A DNA stretch of 64,000 nt from Oscillospiraceae bacterium (GCA_017458065.1 JAFTGD010000059.1:1-64000); one strand, 5' to 3'; shown: positions 50,725-60,733, numbered from the stretch's first letter. Notes: generated by a model not told the origin, from the sequence alone. Translations and numbers: made by a program.

Positions 50725-52095
50725 TCAGTCCTGAATGCGTGACATCAATACTACCGTCTCGACGTGAGCAGTTTTGGGGAACATGTCATAAGCTTCGGCG
50801 GTATGCATGACATAGCCCTCGGCGGCAAAGCGCTCCACATCCCTGGCGAGCGTGGCCGGATTACAGCTGATGTAGACGACCCGCTCCGGCTGCATCCCGC
50901 AGATGTCCCTCACAACCGACTCCTCCAGTCCCTTTCTCGGAGGATCCACGACGACCGTATCCGGCTTTAATCCGGATTCCCGAAGCCTGAGCGCAATCTC
51001 GGCAGCATCGGCACAGACAAACTCCGCGTTCCGGACCCCGTTATGCCCGGCATTCTCTCTGGCGTTTTCGATCGCCTCGGGAACAATTTCTGCCCCGATC
51101 ACGCTCGAGAAGGCCTTCGCCAGGCAGAGTGTGACCGTCCCCGCGCCGCAGTAGAGGTCCAGCGCAAGCTGCTTTTCCGCCGCTTCTCTGCCGGGCAGCG
51201 GCATTGTCGCATATTCCACGGCTTTGTCGTACAGCGCTTCCGCCTGGGGCGGATTGATCTGCAGGAAGGCCTGCGGCGCGATCTCAAACTCATTGCCGCA
51301 CAGCGTCTCTCTGACGCAGGGATCCCCCCACAGAGTGTGGAAATCCCCTGCCAGCACGGTATTTCCTTTTGTTTTATTGATATTCAGCACGATCCCGGTG
51401 AGGAACGGGCACTCACTCCGCAGCGTCTCGGTAAGCTGCTCCGTCCGGGTTCCGAATCCGCGCGCTGCCACAATGCACAGCACCCGGTCGCCCCGGCGGG
51501 ACTCTCGCCAGAAAATATGCCTGACGACGCCTTTGCCGGTCGCTTCTTCGTAAGCCGGGATGCCGTTCCGGTTCATAAACCCGACCACGGCTGCAGCCGC
51601 CTGGATGCACTCCTCACTCTGCAACAGACAGTCGCCGATCGGCACCAGCGTGTGGCTTCGCGGACGGTAAAAACCGAACGCGGCTTTGCCGTCCACAGTG
51701 TCTACCGCAAAGATGGCTTTGTTACGGTATCTCTGCGTTAAAGGGCTCCCATGGATTCGCTCCGTACCGGTCGGCTGTTCTCCGATGCGGCAGAGGCAGT
51801 CGTCCACGTGAGCTTTCTTGATCCGCAGTTCTTCGTCATATTCCATATGCCGCAGACTGCAGCCACCGCAGGGGTTCGGGCAGTCTGGATGGCACCGGAA
51901 CGGCGACGCTTCCAGCAGCCGCAGTCCCTTTGCCCACACGGCGCTGTTGGTCACCTTCAGGATCAGGATCTCCCAGCGCTCACCTTCCAATGCGGAAGCC
52001 ACAAACACAGCCCGCCCTTCCAGACGGCAGATTCCGTAGCCCTCGGGCGTACAGTTTTCGATCAGCACGTCGGCTGTCTGATTTTTAGTTAACAT
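50725..52095 (-). CDS. 23S rRNA (uracil-5-)-methyltransferase, RlmD/RumA type
   Basis: SAM-dependent 5-methyluridine methyltransferase for 23S rRNA (or tRNA). The 456 residues have a TRAM/OB N-terminal domain (about 1-60), an iron-sulfur cysteine set (CHPDCPNPCGGC near 70-85), the SAM fold with LALDLYCGAGTVTLCLA, the catalytic DPPRKGL and YISCNPATLARD motifs and the final HVETVVLMSR. ATG 52095 overlaps the hisJ end by seven bases, so it is translated as the last gene of the histidine operon, an odd partner. Which uridine is modified is not settled by sequence. Confidence 0.9.
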   Translation of the reverse strand: MLTKNQTADVLIENCTPEGYGICRLEGRAVFVASALEGERWEILILKVTNSAVWAKGLRLLEASPFRCHPDCPNPCGGCSLRHMEYDEELRIKKAHVDDCLCRIGEQPTGTERIHGSPLTQRYRNKAIFAVDTVDGKAAFGFYRPRSHTLVPIGDCLLQSEECIQAAAAVVGFMNRNGIPAYEEATGKGVVRHIFWRESRRGDRVLCIVAARGFGTRTEQLTETLRSECPFLTGIVLNINKTKGNTVLAGDFHTLWGDPCVRETLCGNEFEIAPQAFLQINPPQAEALYDKAVEYATMPLPGREAAEKQLALDLYCGAGTVTLCLAKAFSSVIGAEIVPEAIENARENAGHNGVRNAEFVCADAAEIALRLRESGLKPDTVVVDPPRKGLEESVVRDICGMQPERVVYISCNPATLARDVERFAAEGYVMHTAEAYDMFPKTAHVETVVLMSRIQD

Positions 52096-52853
52096 AATGT
52101 TTCTCTGCGTGGAATATTCTTCCACGTCTCAAACTCGCACAGAAGCTTTCGCCTGTCGTGGCAGTCAGAGGAAAGGATCAGTTCCTTCCCCGCGTCCAGC
52201 CACCGCTGACGGATCCGCCCTTCGGGATAAGGCTCGCTGCGGTAGCCCCGGGCAATCGCGCCGGTGTTCACCTCGAGCAGAACAGGCGCTTCGATCAGCC
52301 GGTCCAGGGCGGCATCCGCCGCTGCGACATAGCGGGGATGGCCGGTATCAAACAGGGTATTTCCTTCGTTGTACTTGGTGATCAGGTCAAAATGCGCGAT
52401 CACATCACAGTGCGTCACTTCATAGATTGCGCCTACCAGCGCGTAGTAGTCCTCCGCGCAGGCATAGTAGTCCCCGCCGTACTGTTCCTCCACCATCCGG
52501 CAGAAGGTCTCCCGGCTCTCGTCAACCGGGTACAGGACGCCTTCTTTTTTGACCCAGTGGACAGCGCCGATGCTGTAATCAAAGAGGCTGTGGTCGATCT
52601 CGGAAAAGATATCGTGTTCGATCCCGAGCCGGATCCGGATCTGCTCCGCGTACCGGGTCTGCAGACTCCGGATCTCGGCGCAATAGTCGAGCGTCCCCTG
52701 CTCCGACATGCTGCCGGTATCCTCTTTAAGATGGGAATGCCCGGAGAAACCGATCTCCGGGCAGCCGAGCCGAATCGCCTCAAGGATCAGCTCCTCAGGC
52801 TTATCCGCTCCGTCACAGTATGTGGTATGGGTATGGTAATTGGAAAAAATCAC
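52089..52853 (-). CDS. hisJ: Histidinol-phosphatase, PHP (HisJ) type
   Basis: Removes phosphate from histidinol phosphate, the eighth step of histidine synthesis. The 254 residues carry the PHP metal motifs: [11 protein letters not shown] at the start, FSGHSH near 38, GIEHDIF near 78, HCDVIAHFD, and SSDCHD near 230. This Firmicute type replaces the HAD domain of proteobacterial HisB, consistent with the single-function hisB in this cluster. Its ATG overlaps the hisIE stop. Confidence 0.94.
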   Translation of the reverse strand: MIFSNYHTHTTYCDGADKPEELILEAIRLGCPEIGFSGHSHLKEDTGSMSEQGTLDYCAEIRSLQTRYAEQIRIRLGIEHDIFSEIDHSLFDYSIGAVHWVKKEGVLYPVDESRETFCRMVEEQYGGDYYACAEDYYALVGAIYEVTHCDVIAHFDLITKYNEGNTLFDTGHPRYVAAADAALDRLIEAPVLLEVNTGAIARGYRSEPYPEGRIRQRWLDAGKELILSSDCHDRRKLLCEFETWKNIPRRETLC

Positions 52854-53491
52854 ACCATCTTCTCCTGTTTCACTTTATGGTCGATCACGTGCCGGGAGGC
52901 GAGTTCTCTGCGGATCTCCTCCGGCCGGATCCCCATCTCCACCATCATGACCATTACATGGTAGGCCAGATCCGCAACCTCGTAGACTGTCTCGGCGCGG
53001 TCGCCGCTCTTGGACGCAATGATCACCTCGGTGCACTCCTCGCCGACCTTCTTCAGGATCTTATCCGTCCCCTTCTGAAACAGATAACTGGTATACGAGC
53101 CCTCTGGCATGGTCTCCTTGCGGCTCTGCAGGAGGGCATAGAGGGTGTCCAGCGTAAAATCTTCCTCTTCCACCAGCAACGGGTACTCAAAGCAGGATTC
53201 CGTCCCCAGATGGCAGGCAGGACCGTCCTTGCGTACTTTCACCACCAGCGCGTCCCGGTCGCAGTCCGCCGTAATGGAGACGATGTGCTGATAGTTGCCA
53301 CTGGTCTCTCCCTTCAGCCAGAGTTCCTGGCGGGAACGGCTCCAGAAGCAGGTCAGGTGTTTCTCGAGGGAGATCTGCAGGCTCTCCCGGTTCATATAGG
53401 CGAGGGTCAGCACCCTGCCGGTCTCAAAGTCCTGAACCACCGCAGGGATCAGGCCTTTTTCGTCAAATTTCAATTCCTCAATGCCGATCAT
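52850..53491 (-). CDS. hisI: Phosphoribosyl-AMP cyclohydrolase / phosphoribosyl-ATP pyrophosphatase
   Basis: A two-domain enzyme for steps two and three. The HisI part (1 to about 110) has [18 protein letters not shown] and [15 protein letters not shown] with metal-binding cysteines. The HisE part (about 115-213) has [26 protein letters not shown] is six bases before the ATG at 53491, which overlaps the hisF TGA; a longer open frame upstream is antisense-like or shadow sequence within hisF. Confidence 0.95.
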   Translation of the reverse strand: MIGIEELKFDEKGLIPAVVQDFETGRVLTLAYMNRESLQISLEKHLTCFWSRSRQELWLKGETSGNYQHIVSITADCDRDALVVKVRKDGPACHLGTESCFEYPLLVEEEDFTLDTLYALLQSRKETMPEGSYTSYLFQKGTDKILKKVGEECTEVIIASKSGDRAETVYEVADLAYHVMVMMVEMGIRPEEIRRELASRHVIDHKVKQEKMV

Positions 53492-54252
53492 CCGATTCTC
53501 CTTACATTGATACCGTTTTCCGCCAGCGTGTCTTTCAGCGCCGAGATGCTCACCTCGCCGAAGTGGAAGATCGACGCCGCAAGCCCCGCGTCTACGCCGG
53601 GCGCTTCCCGGAACAGCGTGACAAAATCCTGCATGTTTCCGGCGCCGCCGGAGGCAATCACCGGAACATCCACAATCTCCGTGACTGCGTTCAGCATCTC
53701 CAGGTCGAAGCCCCGCTTCACACCGTCTGTGTCGATGGAGTTCAGAACCACTTCCCCGGCGCCGAGCTCGACGCCGCGGTGGATCCACTCGAGTGCATCC
53801 ATCCCGGTATCGATCCTGCCGCCGTGAGAGAAGACATGGAACACGCCGTCCACCCTCTTGACATCCGCGGAGAGGACCACGCACTGACTGCCGTACTTTA
53901 AGGCTGCTGCCGGGATCAGATCTGGGTTGCGGATCGCGCCGGAATTGACGCTGACCTTGTCCGCACCGCATTTGAGTACGCGGTCAAAATCCTCCACCGT
54001 GTTGATGCCCCCGCCGACCGTCAGCGGAATAAAAATCTGCTCCGCGACCGAGCGCAGGATATCCGTAAACAGCTGACGCCCCTCAAAGCTCGCCGTGATG
54101 TCGTAGAAGACCAGCTCGTCGGCTCCCTCTTCGGAATAGTGCCTTGCCAGCTGCACCGGATCGGACACATCCTGTACGCCTTCAAAGTTGACGCCCTTTA
54201 CGACCCGGCCGTTTCGCACGTCCAGGCAGGGTATAATGCGTTTTGTTATCAT
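53488..54252 (-). CDS. hisF: Imidazole glycerol phosphate synthase, cyclase subunit
   Basis: The 254-residue barrel closes the imidazole ring using ammonia from HisH. It begins [20 protein letters not shown], with the catalytic Asp in CLDV (residue 11), and shows [21 protein letters not shown] with the second Asp, and ASGGAGN. It overlaps hisA and hisIE by four bases on each side. Confidence 0.97.
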   Translation of the reverse strand: MITKRIIPCLDVRNGRVVKGVNFEGVQDVSDPVQLARHYSEEGADELVFYDITASFEGRQLFTDILRSVAEQIFIPLTVGGGINTVEDFDRVLKCGADKVSVNSGAIRNPDLIPAAALKYGSQCVVLSADVKRVDGVFHVFSHGGRIDTGMDALEWIHRGVELGAGEVVLNSIDTDGVKRGFDLEMLNAVTEIVDVPVIASGGAGNMQDFVTLFREAPGVDAGLAASIFHFGEVSISALKDTLAENGINVRRIG

Positions 54253-54974
54253 ATGCGTTCCCCTTTTGCCTCCGCAAGCGCATCCGCCAGGCTGACCGCT
54301 CCGCTGTAGTAGGCTCTCCCGAGAATCGCCCCGGCCATCCCCAGCTCCCGCAGCCCGCGGATATCCTCCAGCGAGGAAACGCCGCCGGAAGCGATCAACT
54401 GCATCGGATAGTGGGCGTTCAGCTCGGCATAGAGTTCGTGGTTGCTGCCGGAGAGAACGCCGTCCCGGGAGATGTCCGTGCAGATCACGGTCTCCACGCC
54501 CAGTTCGGCAAGATGCTTAAAGAAAGCCGCGGCCGTCCAGGCGCTCTTCTTTTCCCATCCGCGGACCGCCACATAGCCGTCCTTCAGATCAACGCCGACG
54601 GCGATCTTACCGCCGAAGCGCTCAAGCGCCTCCTTGAGAAAGTCTTCGTTCTCGACGGCGGCGGTCCCAAGGATCACGCGGGAGATCCCGCAGTCCAGAT
54701 AGCGCTGCGCCGTCTCCATGCTTCGGATCCCACCGCCAAGCTCGATAAAGAGCCCGGACTCCGCAGCGATCCGCTCGATGAGCTTCAGGTTTGCGGTGCT
54801 GCCGCTCCGCGCCCCCTCGAGGTCCACCATATGGAGATGTGTCGTTCCCTCGTCTCGCATCCTGAGCGCCAGAGCAGCAGGCTCGCGGTCGTAGACGGTC
54901 ATCTCGTCATAATGCCCCTGGCGCAGACGCACAGCCTGTCCTTCATACAAATCAATGGCCGGATACAGGATCAT
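54249..54974 (-). CDS. hisA: ProFAR isomerase
   Basis: The 241-residue barrel isomerises ProFAR to PRFAR. It starts MILYPAIDLYEGQAVRL with Asp8, has HLHMVDLEGARSG, LGGGIRSMETAQ, VICTDISRDGVLSG with the second catalytic Asp, and ASGGVSS. It is a sister fold of HisF, encoded next to it, with ATGA overlaps to hisH and hisF. Confidence 0.96.
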   Translation of the reverse strand: MILYPAIDLYEGQAVRLRQGHYDEMTVYDREPAALALRMRDEGTTHLHMVDLEGARSGSTANLKLIERIAAESGLFIELGGGIRSMETAQRYLDCGISRVILGTAAVENEDFLKEALERFGGKIAVGVDLKDGYVAVRGWEKKSAWTAAAFFKHLAELGVETVICTDISRDGVLSGSNHELYAELNAHYPMQLIASGGVSSLEDIRGLRELGMAGAILGRAYYSGAVSLADALAEAKGERI

Positions 54975-55585
54975 AGCTTCATCTCCGCAAAAGCCTTTAG
55001 GATACGCAGCCCCACCGGGCCGCTCTTCTCCGGGTGGAACTGGCAGCCCATCACATTCTCCCTGGCAACGACCGCGGTGAGTTCCTTCCCGTACTCCGTC
55101 GTCGCGACGAGGCTTTCCTCACAGTCGGCGGCGTAGAACGAGTGGACAAAGTACACGCAGTCTCCTTCCCGGACCTCCCTCAACAGCGGATGGGGACGCT
55201 TCCGGATCAGTGCGTTCCAACCCATCTGTGGGATCTTCAGTCCCTCGGGGATGCTTCCATGCATCGCAACGACACTTCCGCGGAGCAGTCCGAGTCCCTC
55301 GTGCTCGCCGAATTCATAGCCCTTATCAAACAGCAGCTGCATTCCAAGGCAAATGCCGAGCAGCGGCTTGCCGGAGACGGCTTCTTCGAGAACGATCTGA
55401 TCAAGTCCGGTCTCCCGCAGCTTGTCAATGGCATCGCCGAAAGCGCCGACGCCGGGCAGGATCACCTTATCCGCGTTTCGGATCACCGCCGGCTCCGCCG
55501 TGACACAGGCATCAAGCTCCAGGCTTTTCAGGGAGCAGCAGAGGGAAAACAGATTCCCCACGCCGTAATCAACAATCGCGATCAT
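54971..55585 (-). CDS. hisH: Imidazole glycerol phosphate synthase, glutamine amidotransferase subunit
   Basis: A 204-residue class I amidotransferase that passes ammonia to HisF. It starts MIAIVDYGVGNLFSL, has VILPGVGAFGDA, the nucleophile in LLGICLGMQLLF (Cys near residue 79) and the catalytic His/Glu in MGCQFHPEKSG. It overlaps hisB and hisA by four bases. Confidence 0.97.
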   Translation of the reverse strand: MIAIVDYGVGNLFSLCCSLKSLELDACVTAEPAVIRNADKVILPGVGAFGDAIDKLRETGLDQIVLEEAVSGKPLLGICLGMQLLFDKGYEFGEHEGLGLLRGSVVAMHGSIPEGLKIPQMGWNALIRKRPHPLLREVREGDCVYFVHSFYAADCEESLVATTEYGKELTAVVARENVMGCQFHPEKSGPVGLRILKAFAEMKL

Positions 55586-56172
55586 CCGAGGACTCCTTTG
55601 GTGCTCGGGATGCGGCCGGCATTCCTGCTGTCAAGCGCAACTGCCGCACTCAGTGCCCGACCGAAAGCCTTGAAACAGCCTTCAATGATGTGGTGGGAGT
55701 TATGTCCCACAAGCTGGCGCAGATGCAGCGTGACGCCCGCTTCCCGGGCAAAGGCGATGAAAAACTCCTCGCAGAGTTCGGTGTCGAAGTCGCCTACCTT
55801 CTCGGTCGGGATCTCGAGCTCCGAAAAGAAGCCCCCCCGTCCCGAGATATCCAGCGCACAGAGGATCAGCGCCTCATCCATCGGCAGCAGCATGCTGCCG
55901 TAACGGCAGATCCCTCGCAGGTCGCCCAGCGCCTCACGCACCGCCCGGCCGAGACAGATGCCCACATCCTCCGTCGTGTGGTGATAGTCCACATCCGTAT
56001 CGCCCTTGCAGCTCAGATTGAGGTCAAAGCCGCCGTGACGTGCAAACAGCGTCAGCATGTGATTAAGGAAGCCGCATCCGGTATCGACGCTGCTCTCTCC
56101 GCTGCCGTCCAGGTTCAGACTCAGAGCAATCCGGGTCTCAGCCGTGTCGCGTTTCAGTTCTGATGTTCTCAT
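55582..56172 (-). CDS. hisB: Imidazoleglycerol-phosphate dehydratase
   Basis: The 196-residue single-function dehydratase. It has the duplicated fold with GCGFLNHMLTLFARHGGFDL, the metal motif DVDYHHTTEDVGI and its repeat VGHNSHHIIEG. Start 56172 is chosen because it overlaps the hisC TGA and GGGGAG is eight bases upstream. There is no phosphatase domain; hisJ supplies that step. Confidence 0.96.
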   Translation of the reverse strand: MRTSELKRDTAETRIALSLNLDGSGESSVDTGCGFLNHMLTLFARHGGFDLNLSCKGDTDVDYHHTTEDVGICLGRAVREALGDLRGICRYGSMLLPMDEALILCALDISGRGGFFSELEIPTEKVGDFDTELCEEFFIAFAREAGVTLHLRQLVGHNSHHIIEGCFKAFGRALSAAVALDSRNAGRIPSTKGVLG

Positions 56173-57236
56173 TGGGCACACTCCCCCAGCAGTGTTTTCG
56201 TCTCACGGATCAGCGCTTCCATCTGATCTCTTGTTCCGACGGTGATGCGGACATAATCGTCAATCCTTGGCTTGTCAAAATGCCGCACCAGGATTCCTCT
56301 CTCCTTGAGTCGGCGATAATAGTCGCCGCCGGAGATGCGGTCAGACCGGGCAAACAGGAAGTTGGAGAAGGAATCCGTCACAGCAAAACCGAGCTTTCTC
56401 AGCTCCGTCACCGTCCACGAGCGGTTCTCCATGATGATTTTGGCATTCCGGCGGTAGTAATCGTTTTCCTTCAGCGCGGCGATACCCGCTGCCGAGGTCA
56501 TCCGGTTCACGTTGTATGGATTGGTGGAATACTTCAGCGTGTTCAGATCCCGGATGAGCTCCGCAGGCCCCGCCGCAAAGCCGAGCCTCGCACCTGCCAT
56601 GGAGCGTGATTTGGAGAAGGTCTGGATCACCAGCAGGTTGTCATAGCGGTCAACCAGCGGCAGCACACTCTCCGCGCCGAAATCCACATACGCCTCGTCG
56701 ATCACATGAACGCGGTCCGGTCTGGCCTTTACCAGCGCCTCAATCTCCGCAGCGGAAAGAGCAAGCCCCGTGGGGGCGTTGGGATTGGCGATAAAAACCG
56801 TCCCATCCCATCCGATATACGCATCGGTCTCAATCCGGAGGTCGTCCGTCAGCGGGATCTCGATATACGGGATGCGGTTGAGTTCACAGAAGACCGGATA
56901 GAACCCGTAGGTAATGTCGGCGAAGAGGGCAGGGTGCGTCTCGTCGCAGTAGGACATGAAGGCAAAGTTCAGCAGTTCGTCCGACCCGTTGCCGACCAGG
57001 ATCTGATCCGGCTTCAGTCCGTAGTGCGCCGCAAGCGCCGCAGTCACGGCTTTGCTCTCAGGGTCGGAATAGAGCTGCAGCCTACCGGCCTCTTCTGCTG
57101 CTGCCGCCGCAACTCCCGGCGAAGGCGGGAACGGCGACTCGTTGGTATTCAGTTTGATGTATTTGCGCTCCTGCGGCTGCTCCCCCGGGGTGTAGGGGGT
57201 CAGCGAGGCATAGCGCTCAGAAAAAAAGCGGCTCAT
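56169..57236 (-). CDS. hisC: Histidinol-phosphate aminotransferase
   Basis: A 355-residue PLP enzyme of fold type I. It shows IKLNTNESPFPPSP near the start, NPNAPTGLAL, the VIDEAYVDFG segment, and the PLP-binding Lys in QTFSKSRSMAGARLGF. Start 57236 (MSRFFSERY) lies four bases after hisD with GAGG nine bases upstream; the longer frame overlaps hisD with no similarity. Confidence 0.95.
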   Translation of the reverse strand: MSRFFSERYASLTPYTPGEQPQERKYIKLNTNESPFPPSPGVAAAAAEEAGRLQLYSDPESKAVTAALAAHYGLKPDQILVGNGSDELLNFAFMSYCDETHPALFADITYGFYPVFCELNRIPYIEIPLTDDLRIETDAYIGWDGTVFIANPNAPTGLALSAAEIEALVKARPDRVHVIDEAYVDFGAESVLPLVDRYDNLLVIQTFSKSRSMAGARLGFAAGPAELIRDLNTLKYSTNPYNVNRMTSAAGIAALKENDYYRRNAKIIMENRSWTVTELRKLGFAVTDSFSNFLFARSDRISGGDYYRRLKERGILVRHFDKPRIDDYVRITVGTRDQMEALIRETKTLLGECAQ

Positions 57237-57240
57237 CGGA

Positions 57241-58527
57241 TCAATCCTCAAATCTGGAAAGAATGCTGCGCGCGTGGCCCTGCAGTCCCTCCTCATTGGC
57301 AAAGCGGACGATGGAGGGAGCAATTGTTTCCAGCGCATCCTTTGTATAATAGGTGAATTGTGACGCGGTTACAAAATCGTCCACGGAGAGGGGTGAACTG
57401 AACCTGGCCGATCCCCCGGTCGGCAGCGTGTGGTTCGGTCCTGCCATGTAGTCTCCGAGAGGCTCCGGGCTGTAGCGGCCGAGGAAGATAGACCCGGCAT
57501 TCCGTACGCGTCCAAGAACCTGCAGCGGTTCCTCGACACAGAGCTCCAAATGCTCCGGCGCGATAAGATTGGCGATCTCCAGCGCCATGTCCATGCTGCC
57601 GTCCGTTAGGACAATCATCCCATTGTTCCGCAGGGAAGCACCCGCGATCTCTTTCCTCGGCAGCAGATCCAGCTGCCGGGCGAGTTCATCTCTGACCGTC
57701 TCCGCGAGCCTGACGCTGCCTGTGACCAGCATCGCCGATGCGTCGGGATCGTGCTCGGCCTGAGCCAGCATATCCGCCGCCAGGATCTTCGGGTCGTTGT
57801 TCTCATCAGCGACGATCAGGACCTCGCTGGGTCCGGCCACGGTATCTGTCGAGACCAGCCCGTGCACCTGCCGCTTGGCTTCCGCCACATAGGCGTTACC
57901 CGGTCCGATAATCTTATACACCTTTGGGACGGTTTCGGTCCCGTAGGCCAGAGCGGCGATGGCCTGTGCGCCGCCGACTTTGTAGATTTGCCGGATTCCG
58001 GCTACTTTGGCCGCCGCGAGGATATACGGGTTCACCCGCCCGTCTGCGCCGGGAGGCGTGACCATATAGATCTGCTCGCAGCCGGCGATCTGCGCCGGAA
58101 CCAGATCCATCAGAACCGTGGAGGGATAAGCTGCTGTTCCGTTCGGCACATACATGCCAACCTTCTCGATAGGACGAAAGATCTTGCCCAGGACGACACC
58201 GTTTTCCTGCGTGATGACATAGTTCTGCCGGCGCTGCTGCTCATGATAGCGCCGGATGTTCCTCGCGGCCTGTTCCAGAATCTCCAGAAACGCCGCGTCG
58301 ACCTTGCTGAGGCCCTCTTCCCATTCGGCGTCAGAGACCGATAGAGACTGCAGCTTCACATGATCAAAGCGTTCGGTGAAGCGATAGAGGGCTTTGTCTC
58401 CTTCCGCTCTGACCGCATCCAGAATCTCCCGTACCGACGCAGAGACGTCCGCATGGCTCCCGCGGGGTTTGGTCAGTTCCGCCCGATCCATCTTATCATA
58501 TTCCAAAACGCGTATCACAGATTCCAT
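57241..58527 (-). CDS. hisD: Histidinol dehydrogenase
   Basis: A 428-residue zinc enzyme that carries out the last two oxidation steps to histidine with NAD. It has VGMYVPNGTAAYPSTVLM, KVGGAQAIAALAYGTETVPK, the signature IIGPGNAYVAEAKRQV ... DTVAGPSEVL, and metal ligands in AQAEHDP and GPNHTLPTGGSAR. It is the first gene of the operon; the first-step gene hisG is absent here. Confidence 0.97.
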   Translation of the reverse strand: MESVIRVLEYDKMDRAELTKPRGSHADVSASVREILDAVRAEGDKALYRFTERFDHVKLQSLSVSDAEWEEGLSKVDAAFLEILEQAARNIRRYHEQQRRQNYVITQENGVVLGKIFRPIEKVGMYVPNGTAAYPSTVLMDLVPAQIAGCEQIYMVTPPGADGRVNPYILAAAKVAGIRQIYKVGGAQAIAALAYGTETVPKVYKIIGPGNAYVAEAKRQVHGLVSTDTVAGPSEVLIVADENNDPKILAADMLAQAEHDPDASAMLVTGSVRLAETVRDELARQLDLLPRKEIAGASLRNNGMIVLTDGSMDMALEIANLIAPEHLELCVEEPLQVLGRVRNAGSIFLGRYSPEPLGDYMAGPNHTLPTGGSARFSSPLSVDDFVTASQFTYYTKDALETIAPSIVRFANEEGLQGHARSILSRFED

Positions 58528-58585
58528 GTCTCAGCTTTTCTCCTCTCGCTTTATCACTTTACCACGCTAAACCGGAAACATGAGA

Positions 58586-58613
58586 ATTATATCATTTCGT
58601 TCCGACTTGTCAA
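58586..58613 (-). promoter_or_regulatory. Histidine operon promoter
   Basis: Minus-strand perfect TTGACA (58608-58613) and TATAAT (58586-58591) with a 16-base spacer, overlapping the end of the DUF1015 gene. The leader to hisD is only about 50 bases, with no T-box, His-rich peptide or attenuator visible. Confidence 0.85.
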
Positions 58614-59866
58614 GGGAGAATTCTGCGTGCCTCCAGATAATAGCGCTTCTCCTCGGCCTCGCCCATGGAGAAGGTCTTGCGCGGCAGCACACCCCCGGAG
58701 AGGATTCCCGGAAAGAGGCTGTCCTTGTCGATTGCCGGCAGGCAGAAGCCTACGCAACCCTCTTCGTTCTCCAGCGCCCTGAGCGCCGCATCCCCGTGGA
58801 TATAATCCAGCTCCCCGCGGTTTTCACCCAGCCAGCGGTCCAGGAAGCCCTGCAGCGCGGAGAGAGGGAGCAGTCCGCCGCGGTCGTCGACCCGCAGAAT
58901 GCCTTTCCGGCTGCCGCTCACCCAGGGGATTTCGGCGCCTCCCTCAGCGCAGGAAACCGCCTCGAGGTCGCAAATCAGTTTTCCGGTGTCGCAATGCTTC
59001 ACGATCCGGTGGATTGGTTCAAAGACCTGGCTCGGGTCGTGGATGTTGTTCAGCTCGCATAGCGCATAGCGTGCCGGGTGCCCGCTGAGGTCTTCACCCG
59101 GGTGCTGCGCTTTCAGTTCTTCGAAGCATGCCTTGGCCGTCGCGAGGGAGTGATTCCCGTCTCCGACGGCATAGAGCAGCTCCGCGCCGTGGTGTTTCTC
59201 CCTCTCCGCGCTCTCATAGGCGGCGATACGCTGATCCAGAGCAGCCTTTTCTTCTCCCCGGACAAGCCACCCGGCGACATGCCCGCCGCCCATCATCAGC
59301 TCAAACGCATAGAGCTTCGGGAGGCTTTCCTTCTTTTCGCTCAGCGGCTCGATCACCTGACTCCGGTCGTCGTCGCAGAGAAGCAGCACGTGCGGCAGTT
59401 CCAGCGCAGCCCCCCGGCGCACCGCCATACGCGCCGGAAGGCGCTCTGAGACGGTTTCCTCCGTTGCGCGCACCGCGGCGTCTCTCTTCCCGCTGTAGTC
59501 GTAGCGCTCCAGATCGACCTTGCCGACAAGGCCCCGGCGGATCTCGCCGTTTTGCAGGGTCCGTTCGGTATAGACAAAGCAGTCAGGATTGTTGATAAGG
59601 ATCCCGCTCTGCAGGTAGGCGAGCATTTTCTCATGGATTGTTCGGATCGCCCCGGCGGTATCGCCCGCCAGGTCGCACTCCGGTAGGATCAGGTGGCAGG
59701 CCGAAGGGCAGTCCGCCGTTTCCCGCTTCACCTGTTCCCAGTACTCGGGCTGGGAGGTAAACTGGTCACATGCAATGACTGCCCAGCGCCGCAGGTCATT
59801 CTCCCGTGGGAGGAGAATGTCCGCAGCGCTGAAGCAGCCGGCAGTTTGTGATAGATTCTCACACAT
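58610..59866 (-). CDS. DUF1015 family protein
   Basis: A 418-residue soluble protein of unknown biochemical role. I recognise the DUF1015 pattern in RRWAVIACDQFTSQPEYWEQ at the start, ILINNPDCFVYTERTLQNG, LLYAVGDGNHSLATAKACFE near the middle and DPSQVFEPIHRIV. It lies 15 bases downstream of the sortase gene, so it may share its transcript; the his promoter begins inside its stop region. Confidence 0.8.
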   Translation of the reverse strand: MCENLSQTAGCFSAADILLPRENDLRRWAVIACDQFTSQPEYWEQVKRETADCPSACHLILPECDLAGDTAGAIRTIHEKMLAYLQSGILINNPDCFVYTERTLQNGEIRRGLVGKVDLERYDYSGKRDAAVRATEETVSERLPARMAVRRGAALELPHVLLLCDDDRSQVIEPLSEKKESLPKLYAFELMMGGGHVAGWLVRGEEKAALDQRIAAYESAEREKHHGAELLYAVGDGNHSLATAKACFEELKAQHPGEDLSGHPARYALCELNNIHDPSQVFEPIHRIVKHCDTGKLICDLEAVSCAEGGAEIPWVSGSRKGILRVDDRGGLLPLSALQGFLDRWLGENRGELDYIHGDAALRALENEEGCVGFCLPAIDKDSLFPGILSGGVLPRKTFSMGEAEEKRYYLEARRILP

Positions 59867-59881
59867 ATCAAGTTGGTCCCT

Positions 59882-60733
59882 TTAATTCGTTCCCGAGCCG
59901 AAATCCGTGCTCAGGTTCTCCGTCGGGAGGATCACGACCACATCAGGGTCCTTCTCCTCCTCTTCCACCGCAATCAGCAGCCTGCGGTTATCCGGCATAC
60001 CGCCGATGCAGGTGGAGAGCGTGATGATGTGGCTGGAGGTTGTCACCTCCACATCGTCCAGCCAGGTTCCGCCCTGCAGCGAGCGCAGATAGGCCGCCCG
60101 GTCCGCCTCGATCATATCATTGTAGGTGTAGGTAATATACCGGTCGTCATAGATGACCTCGGCGCAGACGGTATAGACATGTTTCTCCGTGAGGGTGTAG
60201 ATGTCGATCTCCCGGTGCGTCTTCATGTACTCCGGGTCGTCATAGCGGTTGAGCGTGCCGAACATGCTGCCGTCGCTCATGTTATGACCGTAGATCACCG
60301 TATTGAAGGTCTCAAAATTCTGCCCCTCTTCGAGATTGGTGTAGATGGACCCGGGATAGCCGGCGTAGCCGTCGATGGTGATATTGAGGTAATAGTTATC
60401 CTCTGTCGGGTGCTGTAGGATCGGATAACGGATGTCGGTGCCGGGGATATCCAGCAGTGCGATCACATGAGGATTCTTCTGCCGATACATCAGCAGATCC
60501 TCGGGTGGATCGTAAGGCGTAGGCGTCGGAGTGGGAGGCGGCGTCGGGGTCGGCGTTGGCGTTGGCGTCGGAGTCGGCGTTGCTTCCGGCGTGGGCTCCG
60601 GTGTGGCCGTCACCTGCGCTTCCTCCCTCCGCTGCGTGTATGTCTCGTGGATCAGAAAGCCGACAACTCCCAGGGCAATGCCCAGAAGCAGCACTGCCAA
60701 AAGGATAAAAATGTTTGCTTTTTTACTGTTCAT
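59882..60733 (-). CDS. srtB: Class B sortase
   Basis: A membrane-anchored transpeptidase that attaches proteins to the cell wall. The 283 residues have an N-terminal membrane helix (about 8-27), a Pro-Thr linker of roughly 30 residues (about 45-75), and the sortase barrel with the His in NTVIYGHNMSDGSMF, catalytic Cys in ITLSTCIGG and Arg in DNRRLLIAV. The added helices fit class B. No substrate with a sorting motif lies beside it. DNA of the linker (about 60510-60600) is strongly repetitive. Confidence 0.9.
   Translation of the reverse strand: MNSKKANIFILLAVLLLGIALGVVGFLIHETYTQRREEAQVTATPEPTPEATPTPTPTPTPTPTPPPTPTPTPYDPPEDLLMYRQKNPHVIALLDIPGTDIRYPILQHPTEDNYYLNITIDGYAGYPGSIYTNLEEGQNFETFNTVIYGHNMSDGSMFGTLNRYDDPEYMKTHREIDIYTLTEKHVYTVCAEVIYDDRYITYTYNDMIEADRAAYLRSLQGGTWLDDVEVTTSSHIITLSTCIGGMPDNRRLLIAVEEEEKDPDVVVILPTENLSTDFGSGTN

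Noticed and set aside
60510-60610. GT-rich repetitive DNA considered as a separate repeat element
   Set aside because: It is simply the coding sequence of the Pro-Thr linker of sortase B.
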